A DNA stretch of 64,000 nt from contig CM019217.1 of NCBI GenBank assembly GCA_009741485.1, positions 31,534,061 to 31,598,060 on the forward strand. The letters run 5' to 3'. Under the pieces are notes generated by a model. It worked only from the letters and a program-made list of their open reading frames with translations, did no database searches and was not told where the DNA came from. The translations under genes were made by a program, and so were the position numbers. The stretch's first letter is position 1, and every line of letters begins with the position of its first letter. Of the stretch, positions 52,261 to 64,000 are shown piece after piece. This stretch comes from Malurus cyaneus samueli. Taxonomy: Eukaryota > Chordata > Aves > Passeriformes > Maluridae.

Positions 52261-54357
52261 ATAATGTTCTACATCCTGCATTCATGTAATCTGATTATTC
52301 ATCTGACTGAAACTGCTCACTGAGCTGTAGATTCCACAGAGCTGCCTGCAATGAAACCCAGGCCCTTTGCTGAATTAATACCAACAGATTATAACAATAT
52401 AAAGTGAAAGAATAAATCCATTTACTCACTCTTCTGTATGTGTTTATCTACATATTCTATTTTCATCCCTATTCACCTTCCTCAAGGGTCCCTTTAAAGT
52501 TTTTTAGAATCTTTTCTGCACTTGGCTAATCAAAATGATTTAAACATTCTACTTGGTTTTTTTGGGGGGGTTTTGTTTTCATCTCTTGGCACTGTAAAGA
52601 GTGTATAACTTCAATCACTTATAGCATTTTTGGATGTTCATTAAGAATGCAAATATCAGCACAACGACAATATTACTTTACTATTAAACTTTGATTGGTT
52701 TCCAATAAAGTTTCATAACCTTTTTCTCTGCAACTTTTTGGTGATAGACATGATCTAATTCTTTACTTGATGATAGTGGAACGAGTCTTAATGAGTCTAG
52801 TTCAGTGATGACTTATTTCAGTTCTTGCTACCTATTGTTGAAATGCTTATTTACAGAATCTGTCAACCTCATTATTCTTTTCCCTATTCAAACAGCACAC
52901 AGAGATTTCACCATGTTAAAACCATTAAAATTTAGAAGAAGATTATTCTCAGTTTGGATGAAAAGTCAAAGCTTCAAAATTTTTAAATAGCTAATCTTCC
53001 TTTTCACCAGTCAAAAGTGCATTTTGACTAAAAATATGCTTCAACAGCTTCAAACCAATTTTTACAATTTGAACTTTTCCATTTGTATAGGAGTTTGTCC
53101 AGTTAACATTTTGAAAAGTCAAGTTAGAAAAGAAGTGTTCAGCCAGATCTTTGAATTTTTTTTCCCTGAAGTGAGAAATTTTCCAAAACAAGGCTTTGCC
53201 TATGAGAAAAGAGCTTTTTAAATTCTTTTTGTCATCAGTTTCTTGTAGCTGTATCCAGTGTTTGATAGAAAAATGTGTTTTAGAGTTGTAACCCTGGATA
53301 TATCAGTGTCAGAGCTGCAGTCTGGAAACACCAGTGCTAATTATGTCTTATAAAGAATGAGCCCAAGTTCAGTGACCCTCTCTTTCAACTTTGGAGCCTG
53401 GAAAGCTATAACAAACTTTCTTTGACAAGGCATTAAGTCCTTTTGCTGTTATGACGTGTCATCATATTCCCTAGCAAACCCCAAAAGTCACACGTTTTCT
53501 GTTCTCTACAGTATTCAAAGTAAATGTGCATTAATTTCTATATGTCCTGATCAGGATGCTCAAAATTCATTTCCACCCTAAGGTCTTCCTTTAGTTATAA
53601 TGTACTGACTGAATTTCCCTCCCCAGCTTCATCTGCCTCAACTCCTAACAGACTGGACATTCAATTTGGGTGTAACAGTTAAAAGCCAAAGTTTGTAACA
53701 TAATCTCGATTGCATTGTAAGTGAAATTTAACCCTTTGAGGAGGTCATGAATATGTTTACATTTGCCTGCTTGTCATACAGCTTTTAGGCAACAAGTTGT
53801 CAAAACTATCGCATTTCAATCTGCAATTATTATATTTCTTAAGGCAAAACTGAAATACTGCGTCTTGGGCTAGCAATCAGAGAAAAATTGAGATTTAGGG
53901 GAATAGCTTTGTTGATCTATGTCTTGCCTCAGCACTAAATGATGTGTAAATGGATGGCTTGATTTGTAAAACTTTTGTATCTGTTCTTGTACAATCTACT
54001 TCTGCCTCTACTAAGAGACTGAAAGTTGCCTTAAAAATAGCATTGAGAAACACCAATTAATAATTTTTGTGTTAAGTTTGTGTTTACAGCCTTTCTAAAG
54101 CCAGCAAAAACAATGACACAATGTTGTGTCTGCTGCAAATGTACATCAGGAACATTTTGCCCAGTATGTTCTCTCTTCTCAGTCTAAAATGAAGAAATAG
54201 AAAATAGTTCTCCAATTTTTATAATGTTTTTAATTTTTTTCTTGTCTGTATCTTTTATTCCACCACTTGTCAGTCAAGTTCAGATTAGAGGTTTAGTGGG
54301 TTTTTTTGTTTGATTTCAAATACCACTGAACAAATTCCCAAATAATCCTTCCCTGTA

Positions 54358-54362
54358 NNNNN
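54358..54362. other. assembly gap (5 N)
   Basis: Five N in the assembled sequence. It may be a nominal gap of unknown true size or an unresolved homopolymer, since T-rich sequence lies on both sides. Confidence 0.97.
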
Positions 54363-55478
54363 TTTTCCTGGTCCTACCAGTTGAAAATTAAGATCTTAAT
54401 TTGAATCTTCTGCATGATATGTTGCAGTTGCACAGTCAGATTGACCTATAAGGCAGGATTTTCTCTAGGAAACCAAGTAACATGATGCTTGACACCCATT
54501 TTTCCCACTGCTTTTCATGTTCCTAAATAGCAGAGAAAGCAATTAATTGCTTTGCACAATTTCTAGAGCAACAACCATAAACTGTTCAAACATGGTACAA
54601 ATAATTAGATCTGCTTCAGTGGTGAATAAAGACTGAACATACGAAACTTTAATGGAAATCGTGTTCCTACTGAGGTGTACTGTTTACTACATTCATTCTT
54701 GCTTTATTTGAGACATACTTCAGACTAAACTGAAGACATTTTATTACACTTTCAATCTTAGGTCATGTCATTGCTATTTCACATGGTTCCGTTTGCCCAG
54801 AGCAAATTAAGGAAGTGTTGTTTTTTTATTAATGAAGTAGAGAAACTTAATTGAAACACTTCAAAAGGAAAGAGAAATAAAAGCAGACTGTGCTGCTACA
54901 GTCAGTGTTTTGTAATGATCTCAACTATTAAGAACAGGACTTTATTACTAAGGATTCGATGCTTTTGAATTGTAACTGGTTTTTAGCCAAATACTTTTAA
55001 TCACAAATAATGATAAAAATCTAGGCTGATGTCAAGGGGAAAAAAAATAGATTGAAGATGATAAACCAAGGGCCGATTCTTGTGTTATCTTGTCTGTCAA
55101 AACTATCCTCTTTTTATTGTTTTGGGAGCTTTTTTGGAACAGAATTGTAGGATTTGACCCAAGGCAGTGTTTTTGTAAGTGACAGGTGACTGATATACAG
55201 AGACATGAAATTAGATGCTCCACCAGGGAATAGCTTCCAAAACTAATAGAAGCACAAGGAAAAGCCTAGGAGGAAAATTTAACAGATGCTTGCTACAAAT
55301 TGTGATTTTTATTTTCCCCAATCTGTAGCTTTGTATCAATAGGCTTTCCCTCCCAGGGAAAACCTGCCTTCTGCAGAGACCAGACTACAAGCTAGATGTG
55401 GTTGTGTTTGTGTTTGTCTGCTCATGCTCACACCCTGATACTCTATCTGAAAAACATGTTTTTTCTGCTTCTGCTCAC

Positions 55479-55526
55479 CTTGATTATCTTGTTCGGCTTT
55501 CCTGTTTCTCCATTCTTCAGAAGCAC
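55479..55526 (-). CDS. candidate 48-bp mini-exon, weak
   Basis: On the minus strand an acceptor-like CTTATTCAG precedes 55526, and a consensus donor (AAG then GTGAGC) follows 55479. The 48-bp interval is open in more than one phase: as phase 0 it reads VLLKNGETGKPNKIIK, and in the adjoining longer frame it reads ASEEWRNRKAEQDNQ. It lies 0.75 kb downstream, in minus-strand sense, of the candidate signal-peptide frame at 56597. Consensus-like acceptor and donor pairs occur by chance in a window of this size, so this is only suggestive. Confidence 0.12.
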
Positions 55527-56274
55527 CTGAATAAGCCAGTAAAGGATTCAATTTGTACTGAAATCACATGAACAACTAGAATGTCTCTGTTGCCCAAGCA
55601 TTAGCTCTCAACATGCTTTGAATATGGCAAAAAATGCATCTTCATTATACTGGAAACTAGTACCAAAGTTCCTAGTAGGTCTGGCACTTAATGGACAAAA
55701 ACATTTAGCTCCTGTGTAAGATTTTTGGAGGGGCTTGGTAAACATTGAGTGAAACAATCCTCGTTTTTGAGGATCTAGTATTATACCAGTAATTTTTGAG
55801 GAGTCCTCAATAGGGGACATTTGCTCTTCTAGAAAAAAAGCAGTACAAACAAGGGTAAGAGTAATATAAACAAGGGTCACTTAACTGTCATTCAGGAAGG
55901 TCTCCCAGTTCTGTAAACCCCTAAAAGTGCTTTTATACCTTTTTTGAAAAGGAGATGTAAACACCAAATACAAATCACATGTTTATGCTATTAAGTATAT
56001 GTGGACTTAAATGTATATGGAAGCGCTTTACAAAATTTAGGGCCTGATATGTACTCTCCATTATAAATTGTATTTGTTTATTAATTTAGGCATATGTGCA
56101 CTTGTCTCTGCTGCACCTTTGTCTCTACTAAGTTTACCTTATGAAGCTAGCGATTGAGGGAGACAACCCTGAAAAGTAACTAACAAGTATTATTTCATAG
56201 CCAGAAAAGGCAATTCAAATGATTGCCAAAGAGACAGTTTCTCACTCGTCACCCTCCTCATCAAATGAGGCAGC

Positions 56275-56597
56275 TTAGTCATCGGGTTTAGAACTACACC
56301 TGTCTGAAAATAGTTTTGGTTTTCTGCTAGTTTTGCTGTGGAAAACTGCAGCTGGCAATGCAACCGCAGGAACAGGAGTGCTAGGACAAGCAGGTGGCAA
56401 GAATATTCTCCTAGGTGTAGTAAGACTGGACAGTGCTGCTGAGAGTATGACAGGCTCAGGTTGTCTGAAACCAGACACGAAACCAAATGTTGTAATTTTA
56501 AAATAAACCTCATGTTTTAATAGCAAATAATTGGCATTTAAGGCTGCATTAACAAACAAGAATAAGATGGAACAGCCAATTTTTATCTTCATTTTGC
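56275..56597 (-). CDS. candidate small secreted protein frame, unrecognised
   Basis: On the minus strand a splice-acceptor-like GCATTTTCTAG ends just before position 56597, and an ATG follows at 56592. The frame from this ATG has 105 codons and ends at 56275. Its first 20 residues (MKIKIGCSILFLFVNAALNA) form a convincing signal peptide: two lysines, a hydrophobic core and a small residue at the end. The later part is proline-rich (QPEPVILSAAL, FLPPACPSTPVPAVALPAAV). The layout of a short 5' leader, then a signal peptide, then a proline-rich body recalls secretory calcium-binding phosphoprotein (enamel/milk/saliva type) genes, but no specific member is recognised. An internal GT..TTTCAG pair could remove the non-proline middle part, though such an intron would be only about 45 bp. 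Chance is a serious alternative. Confidence 0.22.
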
Positions 56598-59500
56598 CTA
56601 GAAAATGCAATAACTAAGTTAGCTGGACTATATTAGCAGCCTTGTTTGAAGTCATGATTTTAGGGTTGCTCAACATTAAGCCACAAAAGAGTTCCCTCCT
56701 CGTCAAAATGTCATGCATTTAATGTTCTGGTTTATCCCCCAGATATTAATTTTTTTCCTTCAAAAATAGCTATTATAATTTATCATACCAAAGGCTATGA
56801 AGCACTTAATCTACAAACTCAAATGTTCTGAACTTCTGTGCACTGAAAAGCCACACGGCATTTTTGTCAGCCATGATTATTGTCTATGAATGCATGATAC
56901 TCACTTTCCTAAATTATGTCAACCAATTTAGCTCTTACATAAATTACTCATGAAGCTCAACTGGAGATTTGGACTACCTGCCTACTGTCATTACATGTAC
57001 ATCTATTTCACACTTTGGTGGAGTTACTGTGATACAGTAGTATTACTGGGAATTTTTATAAGCTGTATGTAGCAAGCAGTGTGCATTCATGGATGTTCTT
57101 TGGTTAGGTTTTCGTTTTTGGTCTCACCTAAGAACCAAAAAATCATTTGATAGTTTTAGAACTGCAAATGTTTGTCCCCTGAGCTCAGGCCCTGTAAGGC
57201 CACTGAGAAGCAGAAGACCTGTGCAACACCTTTTGTTCAAAGAATATGAAAGCCATTCTAGGTCTTAAAAATATGGAAACATAGCAAAGAAAAATAAAAT
57301 AAGAACTGCATTTTTGCCCTTCAACACTTGCACAGTCCTTTTCAAAGTTTTTTTAACAGTTTTGTTTTGAAAGAGGTTGTCTTGTTTCTTTGAGAAACCT
57401 GTTTTGTAACTTGCAGAGGAAAACATTACTTGTCAATACTAATAGTACATGAGAAGAGTTTACAAATTAAAATCATCTATTGTACCTACACTGACTAGTG
57501 TAGGCTCACAAGAGCTGTTACGGAGTTGTTGCAAAGTGAAAATTAGAAGCTAAAAAATTCCAATATGCATTTAACAACTAATTAGATACTATTCTATATG
57601 TTAATAGAAAAAGACAGAGAAAATAGCCAAAGAACATGGTAAATATGTAAGAGAATTTATTATTAATATGAAATGACAAAACAAAATGTAAGAGCATTTT
57701 GGAAATTTCAGTCTAGCTCAGAAAGGAGAATTAAAGGGAGGGAATTGAATACAACAGAAGTAAATTAGAACTGATTGCAAGGAAAAAACAGTTACACAAT
57801 AAAGGGAGAAATTTTATATATCTGAATTCCAGTCCAAGGAGAATCTACTGAAATAACTGAGGAAGCTTAAATTCAGTAAGACAGCTCACATGGAATAAAA
57901 CAAAAGTGAATTTATTGGTGTAGGAGCTCAGGAACAGTCCTAGCTGGATTATAAAAATGATCTGGTTGTAATATTTATTTAGTTAATTCCACTAAACCTT
58001 TCATTCTTTTCAGTGAGATTACTTTCTTTTCCCAGGGTCCTAGCATACCATGTCGTAGTGATGGATTAAAAATATAAAGGAATCCAGTGAGGAATAAAAT
58101 CAGGAAGACTGGTGTTATTTTCCATTTGAACAGCTGGTACACCTCTACAAAACAAATAACTGGAGATTGTGTGTGATGTGTAAAGAGTTTCCGGAACAGA
58201 ATTATTCACATGAGATAGAGAACACCTGAACAAAAAATTAAACAGGAAGATAAATTGTTTACAGTGAAAATTTAAATAATCTGTGCAGTCTTGAGTCAAA
58301 GAGTTGGATTAATTCAGTCCCTGTGCAACAGACAGCATTGTTGAGTACCTAATATAAATAGGTAAAAATATAAATTTGCCTACAACAAAGGAATTTCAGT
58401 TCTTGTTAAGCTTTGAAACACAAATTTAATCAATTTAACTACACTGAAGGCTGTATTTGTACTATTACTTGCAGTCTGACGCAGAATATTGAGAGCAACA
58501 GAGACAGTCAATAGAAAATTAAAGGCACGTTGAATTACAGAAACGTGTTGTCCAAATTTAGTCTGCAGTGCTTACTACTGCCTTTGCCAGAGCACAATCA
58601 AGAGGGCCAACTCACATTTTAATTAGTTGAACATTTTGAATTTGCAGAAAATAACCACAATTAGTTAATTCAAGAGTTGCTTTATCAGGTGCAGTTCTAG
58701 ATGCAATGTTTCGATGGAGCGCTTATATATGATTTTGTTTGGAACATAATAAAACACCCATCTTCACTTACTGATGAAACAAATAATATATCTCAATATT
58801 TTAGTAAATGTTGAATTAGTAGAGAGACCTAGAAAATTGACTCATTCTGATTACATTAAATTAATACATTACAGTTCAAATTGTATTATGTAATACTACA
58901 GCAAATCTAATGTAACACTATATACATTAATTAGAATATCCAAAAATCTTAATATTTGCTATCAAATAATTTATTAAACATATGTGTATTTTTCAACAGA
59001 AATTAAATATTTACTTCAGAGAACTTCTTAGTCACAGATTTCATTGTGCTTCTGACACCATTGAAACAAAAGAATTTGATTCATCTTCTCATTCAGGGTT
59101 AACAAGTGCTCACCTTAGAGCTTATGCAGCTGTGATGACACCTGTGATGTAGCTGCTGCATGTAGCACAGAGCAACAGCATCTTCACCAGCAAGACAAGA
59201 ATTGATATATGTCCTAGCCCACACATTTTTATCTTTTTTATCTTTTTTTTTCCATTCAAGTCAGCAGAACAAATTGCATAAGGGGTTGACATCAATCCAC
59301 TGCAAAATCAGCCCTGTTAACTTAAAACTCTGAGGTGATGTAATTCTTATAGCGTAAAGGTTTGTGTTCACTGTGTTGGATTTTTGTAGAAGTGAATGAG
59401 AAGCTGTCACACACCCTATTTGCAGTGCCTGAGAACTGATAAAAAAAAGTAATGGTATGAAATGTCATGTAGTGCAATTACATGTCTTTTAATATAATGT

Positions 59501-61579
59501 GACCACCGTCTGCTTTTCAGGGCATGTGACTGAGTCTCCTTCCCAAACATTAACCACCACCATCAAAGAGTTGAATCACGAGAGAAGACAGCATTTTGCT
59601 GTCTAAAATGCTAATTCAAGGTAATAGTATTTAAAATGTTTTCCTCCCCTGCAAAAGCCATGATGAATGAAGAAATTCTCTGAGAACTATTTTTGTGCAA
59701 CTGCTAGATGGAAAACCTTAACATAGCAATTTAGATGTTATGTGCGAAAAAAAAAATGCAGGTAACTTTTAAATAAAAGATAAAATTTATTTTTATTCAT
59801 TCAGGGTGGTTACTGGTAGGGGGTTTATCATGGATATGACTGCTGAACGGTAAATTAATTCAGAGCATCATCCCAAGAAAAGATAGAAAAATACCTTGTA
59901 GAAATAAATCAGTAAATTTCCATGGGGAGTTTTTCAAACACTTTATAAAAGTGACCCATTAAGAAACTACTGTGCTACTTCATCATCATCTATGGGACAA
60001 GAAAATTATGTTTCTGTCACACACTTGCAGTAAAATAAAGTAATTTTAATAATGCCTCCAGCTTTGAAAGTAATTACTGGATTTTCTTTATATCTTACCC
60101 TGAAACTTCTTATTTTGTGACAGCATTCCTTTTTTTCTTTCATATTCCTTCTGAAATATTGCAGTTTATAATGCAGCATAATTAAATACACAATGCACAT
60201 TTAAAATACTGTCCTAACTTTTTAGTCACCTCTGTGTTGATTGGGAAACCATTGTTATGCAGTGTATTAATACTTTGTAGCCATGTTTCCATACTCCTTA
60301 TATGGATATAACTCCCTGCTTTGTTGTAGGTCACTATAACTTCAAACTGAACTAAAACCTGAAAGGATACACCCTCATACTCACAGATTTTTCTTATTTC
60401 TGACCTTGATGCTCAGATAGTAATCTGGTGTTGCAATTTTACTTCTGTCAACCACCTCAGTATCAATGATTTGTTTCAGCTATAGACATTGGCTATGTCT
60501 CCAGAGTGCTGTCATCCCAATGAAAATTTTGCACAAATTAGGAATGAAGTCGCAACGCTCCACAAAGACAAGACTGTAAGATGTATTGAAATAGGAGAAG
60601 AGGTGCTGCCTCATTCCATAGCCCAACAACAGCAGTTGAGAAATAATCAGGTCTAAGGATCAGCTTATGAGGTGGTTTCAAAAGCAGCAACAGCTTTAAC
60701 TGCAGTTGATTCAGAAACTGATTTGCTGAGTGCTAATTCTCATGCTACAGACAGTCACTGCCCTATGTTTGCCATAGGTGTGCTCAGATCTGCCTGCCAA
60801 GCAACCTTTCTAAGAATGGTTGATCCATGGGGATCTAAAAGAATCTCTGGTAATCTGTAGAGCTTTAAAATCCTACCCTATGAGAGAACTATCCATTTTC
60901 CTGTTTTTTGATTTATTTTGTAGATGGACTGAATGTACTTTATCCTAGTTGAAGTTGTGATTTACAGGGAAGCAGAGGGAAGTATGTAATGCAGATGCAG
61001 CTGTCACTGGACTATCAGACAGTAACTAAAAGAAAGATATTTTACCTACCATCATTCAGGTATGCCTACTTCTATGCAGACAAAATAATTCTTACTGTCT
61101 TTCTGTGGACTCTTGGCTATGTCCTTGAAATATACTCTTTGAATAGTTAAATCTGGGATAATGGCTTGCTCTTCCAGCTGTGAACTCTCAGTTCAGGAGC
61201 ACTTTCTTTTATTCTTTAATCCTTGGAGATCACATACATGTTATGGAGCAATAAGCTCTAGAGGTAATAAAGTAATTAAAACAGACAGCAGGGAAAGACT
61301 TCACGAGGGGGAGAGAGAGGAGAGATTGCAAAGTCATGTAATTTCTAAGCATTGTCATATAAATTACAATGACAATGTTGCTCTTAATTCATAGAAAAAG
61401 GAAGATGTAAGGACAGAGGCGCTGAGAGCAGTTGTAGGAGCAATAACAGCATAACAAACCTGAAGTGAAGAAATAACTTCTAATTGTTAATAAATTCAAC
61501 ACACAGGAGTGACTTCAGCAATATCTAAGAAATTACTCTTTTTTGCCCAGCAATAAAAGTCCTTGTGCTGCTTTTTTTC

Positions 61580-61960
61580 TGTACTGAGTTAATTTCTTCT
61601 TTGTAGCTGCAATGGGGTTATGTTTTGGTCTGGAAGCAGTGTAGGTAAAACAGGGAAGTTTCTTTTACTGCTGAGCAGCACTTGCACAGAGTTGAAGATT
61701 TTTTTGCTCCTCACTCAACCTCACCAAGGGGGCTGGGGATGAATAAGCAGCTGAGAGAGGACAGAGCTGGGACAGCTGACCCCAACTGACCAAAGGGATA
61801 TTCCATAATGTATCATGCTCAGTATATAAAGCTGGGGAAGGAGAAGGAAGTGGGGACAATAGGAGTGACAGTGCTTGTCTTCCCAAGTCATGACATGTGA
61901 TGGAGCCCTGCTCTTCCACAGATGGCTGAACACCTGCCTGCCCAGGGGAAAAGATGGAGC
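61580..61960 (+). mobile_element. 3'-truncated LTR, same family as 8345-8888
   Basis: Starting near TGTACTGAGTTAATTTCTTC, this copy follows the 8345 LTR in order. It has a GGGTTATGTTTTGG segment, ACTTGCACAGAG, GCTCCTCACTCAACCTCACC, GACAGCTGACCCCAACTGAC, AAAGGGATATTCCATAATG, a TATATAAA box at 61823-61830 followed by GCTGGGGAAGGAGAAGGAAG, TTGTCTTCCCAAGTCATGAC, and GGCTGAACACCTGCCTGCCC. Similarity ends near 61960, before the polyadenylation region, so the last quarter of the LTR is missing. The promoter half, including a better TATA box than in the other copy, is kept and could act as an alternative promoter. No internal viral genes adjoin it. Confidence 0.78.
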
Positions 61961-64000
61961 ACAAACACTAATTAGCGTTAAAAGCGAAGGAATCATTCAA
62001 CCAACAGAGTAAGAGAGCTATGTAGGCAATTCCTGTGTTTGCTAAGACGTATAAATAGTGAAAAGTTTTGAACAGCCCACTCAAGGAATGCCTCTGGATC
62101 CAAAGGTAGTGACTGCTTGATCTATCTCTCTATCTCATGTTCACTGTTAAACAAAATCTGTATTATTGACTTCAGCTTATGGTCCATTCTGTACCTTAAT
62201 TTGTGCAGAGACACCTCTTACTAATGGCATCTTAAGATACAAGGATGTATCTAAAGCATGACAAAAAGCATAGCAGTCAGTACTAGTATGGCCTTTTCTA
62301 TAAAAAGCTTTCAAAGATTTTAATATTATCTGGTATTGTTTAAAACTCGAAAATTTTTGAAAAGCAATTTTTGTCCGGATATTCTGCTCTTGAGTTTTCT
62401 GACTCATCAGTCTTCTGATTCTTTTGGTTATGGTGGCAAACTTATTAACATGTGGTGCTTAGAACTGAAACTCTAGCCCGCTGCTTTTTTCCCCCAATTA
62501 AACTACCTCTAAAGCTAGAGCTCATACTGCTGAAAAAAAACCCAAATATGTGATGAAGTGTTTACACAGAGAAATATGAAAAAGCTGATTTTGCTTCTGC
62601 TTTACAAAATAATTTAGATAAGGGTCTAAATTTTTGCAAATTTTAGAATGAGTAAAAGCTCTTATTCTAAACTTGACCCTAAAGCTTTAAGTTTCCTTGA
62701 TTATTTTCTTGAAAGAACTTTCCAAAGTCAAACCTCTATGTTACACTTGCACTCTGAAGTTCATTTTCAGTTCATCCTCTACTTGACCAGTAGTGAAGAC
62801 CACACTCCTCTTTAGTCTGTGCATTTCTTTTATCTAGGGCAGAATGAACATGTCACATTATAAATATTTTAGAAACTTTGTTTTCTGACCCTGATGGCCT
62901 ACAGTTATTCTTAGTTTTGAGGTGGTCACTTGGATCTAGCAAATAGACCCTTATCTTCCACAAGGCTGATACTATGTGACTCATATCACAAAAATAATTT
63001 GGCATATACAAAGAAATTTCAATGAAACATCAAGCCAAATGTTAGAGGCAGGAAAGAATACTGAAACGTAAAATCCTAGGTAAGATACAATGAAATACAA
63101 ATCTGAAAACAAAAAACCACAACTACATGCTCAGAAAAGAAGTGGCATTCAAAAGTAAACAGTGTTTATACCAAAAACTCTCAGTGCTGCATTATCCCAG
63201 GGAAGTAGTAAGTGTCATTTTGTTTAACAATGAAATATGAAGATGAATCTGTGGAACAGTCACAAAATGATTCCTCATCTTTTGAGACTTTCTCTAGATC
63301 TTTAAACATGAAATCAGTCCTTGTTATATCATATAGTAGAATTCCACTAGATCCTGTTCTTCCAAAGAACTGGAACCACTAGCAGACAATTTCTCCATCA
63401 AGACCAGGAAAAATGCACAATTGCCAAAATCAGAACACAACCACCCCAAAATATCGATCCATCCCTCCTCAACACAACTTCTAAATTTTTTATAATTTGC
63501 CTCCTTTCCTTTTTATATTTTGTTTTTTTTTTTTTGGTTTGTTTTTTTTTTTTTTTTTTTTTCATGAGAGGGAGTATTTTCATCCAAGAACTATCATCAG
63601 ACTTTTGCTAACACTACCCTCTGGCAAGCCCCTGTCATCAGCAGATATTAGCAGTAGCCACAGATTAGGGATAGCTAGGAGTACCTTGTTGAGTCAAAAA
63701 TGTGACTTTTAGCCTGTAGGACTTTGGAAAATGCTGTCACTGATATTTTCACAGTAGAAAATGGTCATAGCTCAATGTGGTTCAAACTATATCCTACATT
63801 GCAGTTTAGATATTTATGCCTGAAGGTAAAACAAATATAAAGAAATCTGAGTGAGATCACCAGCAAACTCAATTTTTCACTGAAGCAGAATAGATGGATG
63901 AAATTTAACAGACAGGGTGGGATTTTTTTTCCTTTTCTGTGTCTCACAAAATTGCTGTGATAATATATATCTCACATCTTGGACAAAGTTAAAAAGCAAC
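61961..64000. other. AT-rich non-coding DNA, no gene recognised
   Basis: No gene or repeat family was recognised downstream of the truncated LTR. Two neighbouring T tracts (63523-63535 and 63542-63562), separated by GGTTTG, are the only simple repeats of note; the lysine-rich minus frame across them is an artefact. Confidence 0.6.

Larger units (their letters stand above)
47653..61579. other. AT-rich non-coding DNA with weak candidates only
   Basis: Fourteen kilobases without a confident gene. A possible ancient CR1 fragment (52105-52260), a gap (54358-54362) and two weak minus-strand coding candidates (55479-55526 and 56275-56597) are listed separately. Other frames are below 95 codons and unremarkable. 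The stretch at 60500-60860 is less AT-rich but unidentified. Confidence 0.5.

Noticed and set aside
61665..61996. Two minus-strand frames of 91-99 codons
   Set aside because: They are antisense shadows across the truncated LTR.
63398..63583. Lysine-rich minus-strand frame
   Set aside because: It is the translation of two poly-T tracts.

Overview
The window reads as a gene-poor, AT-rich piece of a bird genome. The strongest clue is CR1 retrotransposon sequence: several copies end in the bird-typical CR1 3' repeat (ATTCTATG units) and carry recognisable CR1 coding remnants (ORF1 esterase, ORF2 endonuclease linker and reverse-transcriptase tail). The interspersed LTR fragments also resemble LTRs that I recall as abundant in bird genomes. 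The species cannot be fixed from this; Neoaves, perhaps a songbird, is a guess. No intact protein-coding gene, rRNA or tRNA was recognised. The reading frames present are short, as expected by chance in AT-rich DNA, apart from a few weak candidates flagged below. The window could be intergenic or lie inside a very large intron.

Layout: 1-8344 is unique-looking AT-rich DNA with a perfect 12-bp hairpin (153-183), a poly-T tract (2889-2912), a GC-rich island with a 243-codon frame (about 3600-4550) and an RFX X-box-like site (6773-6786). A solo LTR lies at 8345-8888. A degraded CR1 with ORF1 and 5' ORF2 remnants lies at about 12745-14920, and a CR1 3' end in the same orientation follows at 16655-17055; the two may be parts of one broken element. 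A candidate exon of unknown identity is at 17460-17578. A compound microsatellite (ATCT array followed by AGAT-type array) occupies 25171-25385. At 34654-35992 a plus-strand CR1 is inserted in an older minus-strand CR1, with a 6-bp target duplication. A minus-strand LTR with a 12-bp inverted terminus lies at 42107-42624, and a palindrome cluster with a CTCF-like core at 43208-43263. An old CR1 tail is at about 47390-47652. A 5-base assembly gap is at 54358-54362. Two weak minus-strand coding candidates lie at 55479-56597. A second, truncated copy of the first LTR family is at about 61580-61960.

There is no set of genes working together here. What the window records is a history of retrotransposon insertion in otherwise non-coding DNA. 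Family assignments come from recall of consensus features, not from a search. Element boundaries are approximate unless exact termini are described.
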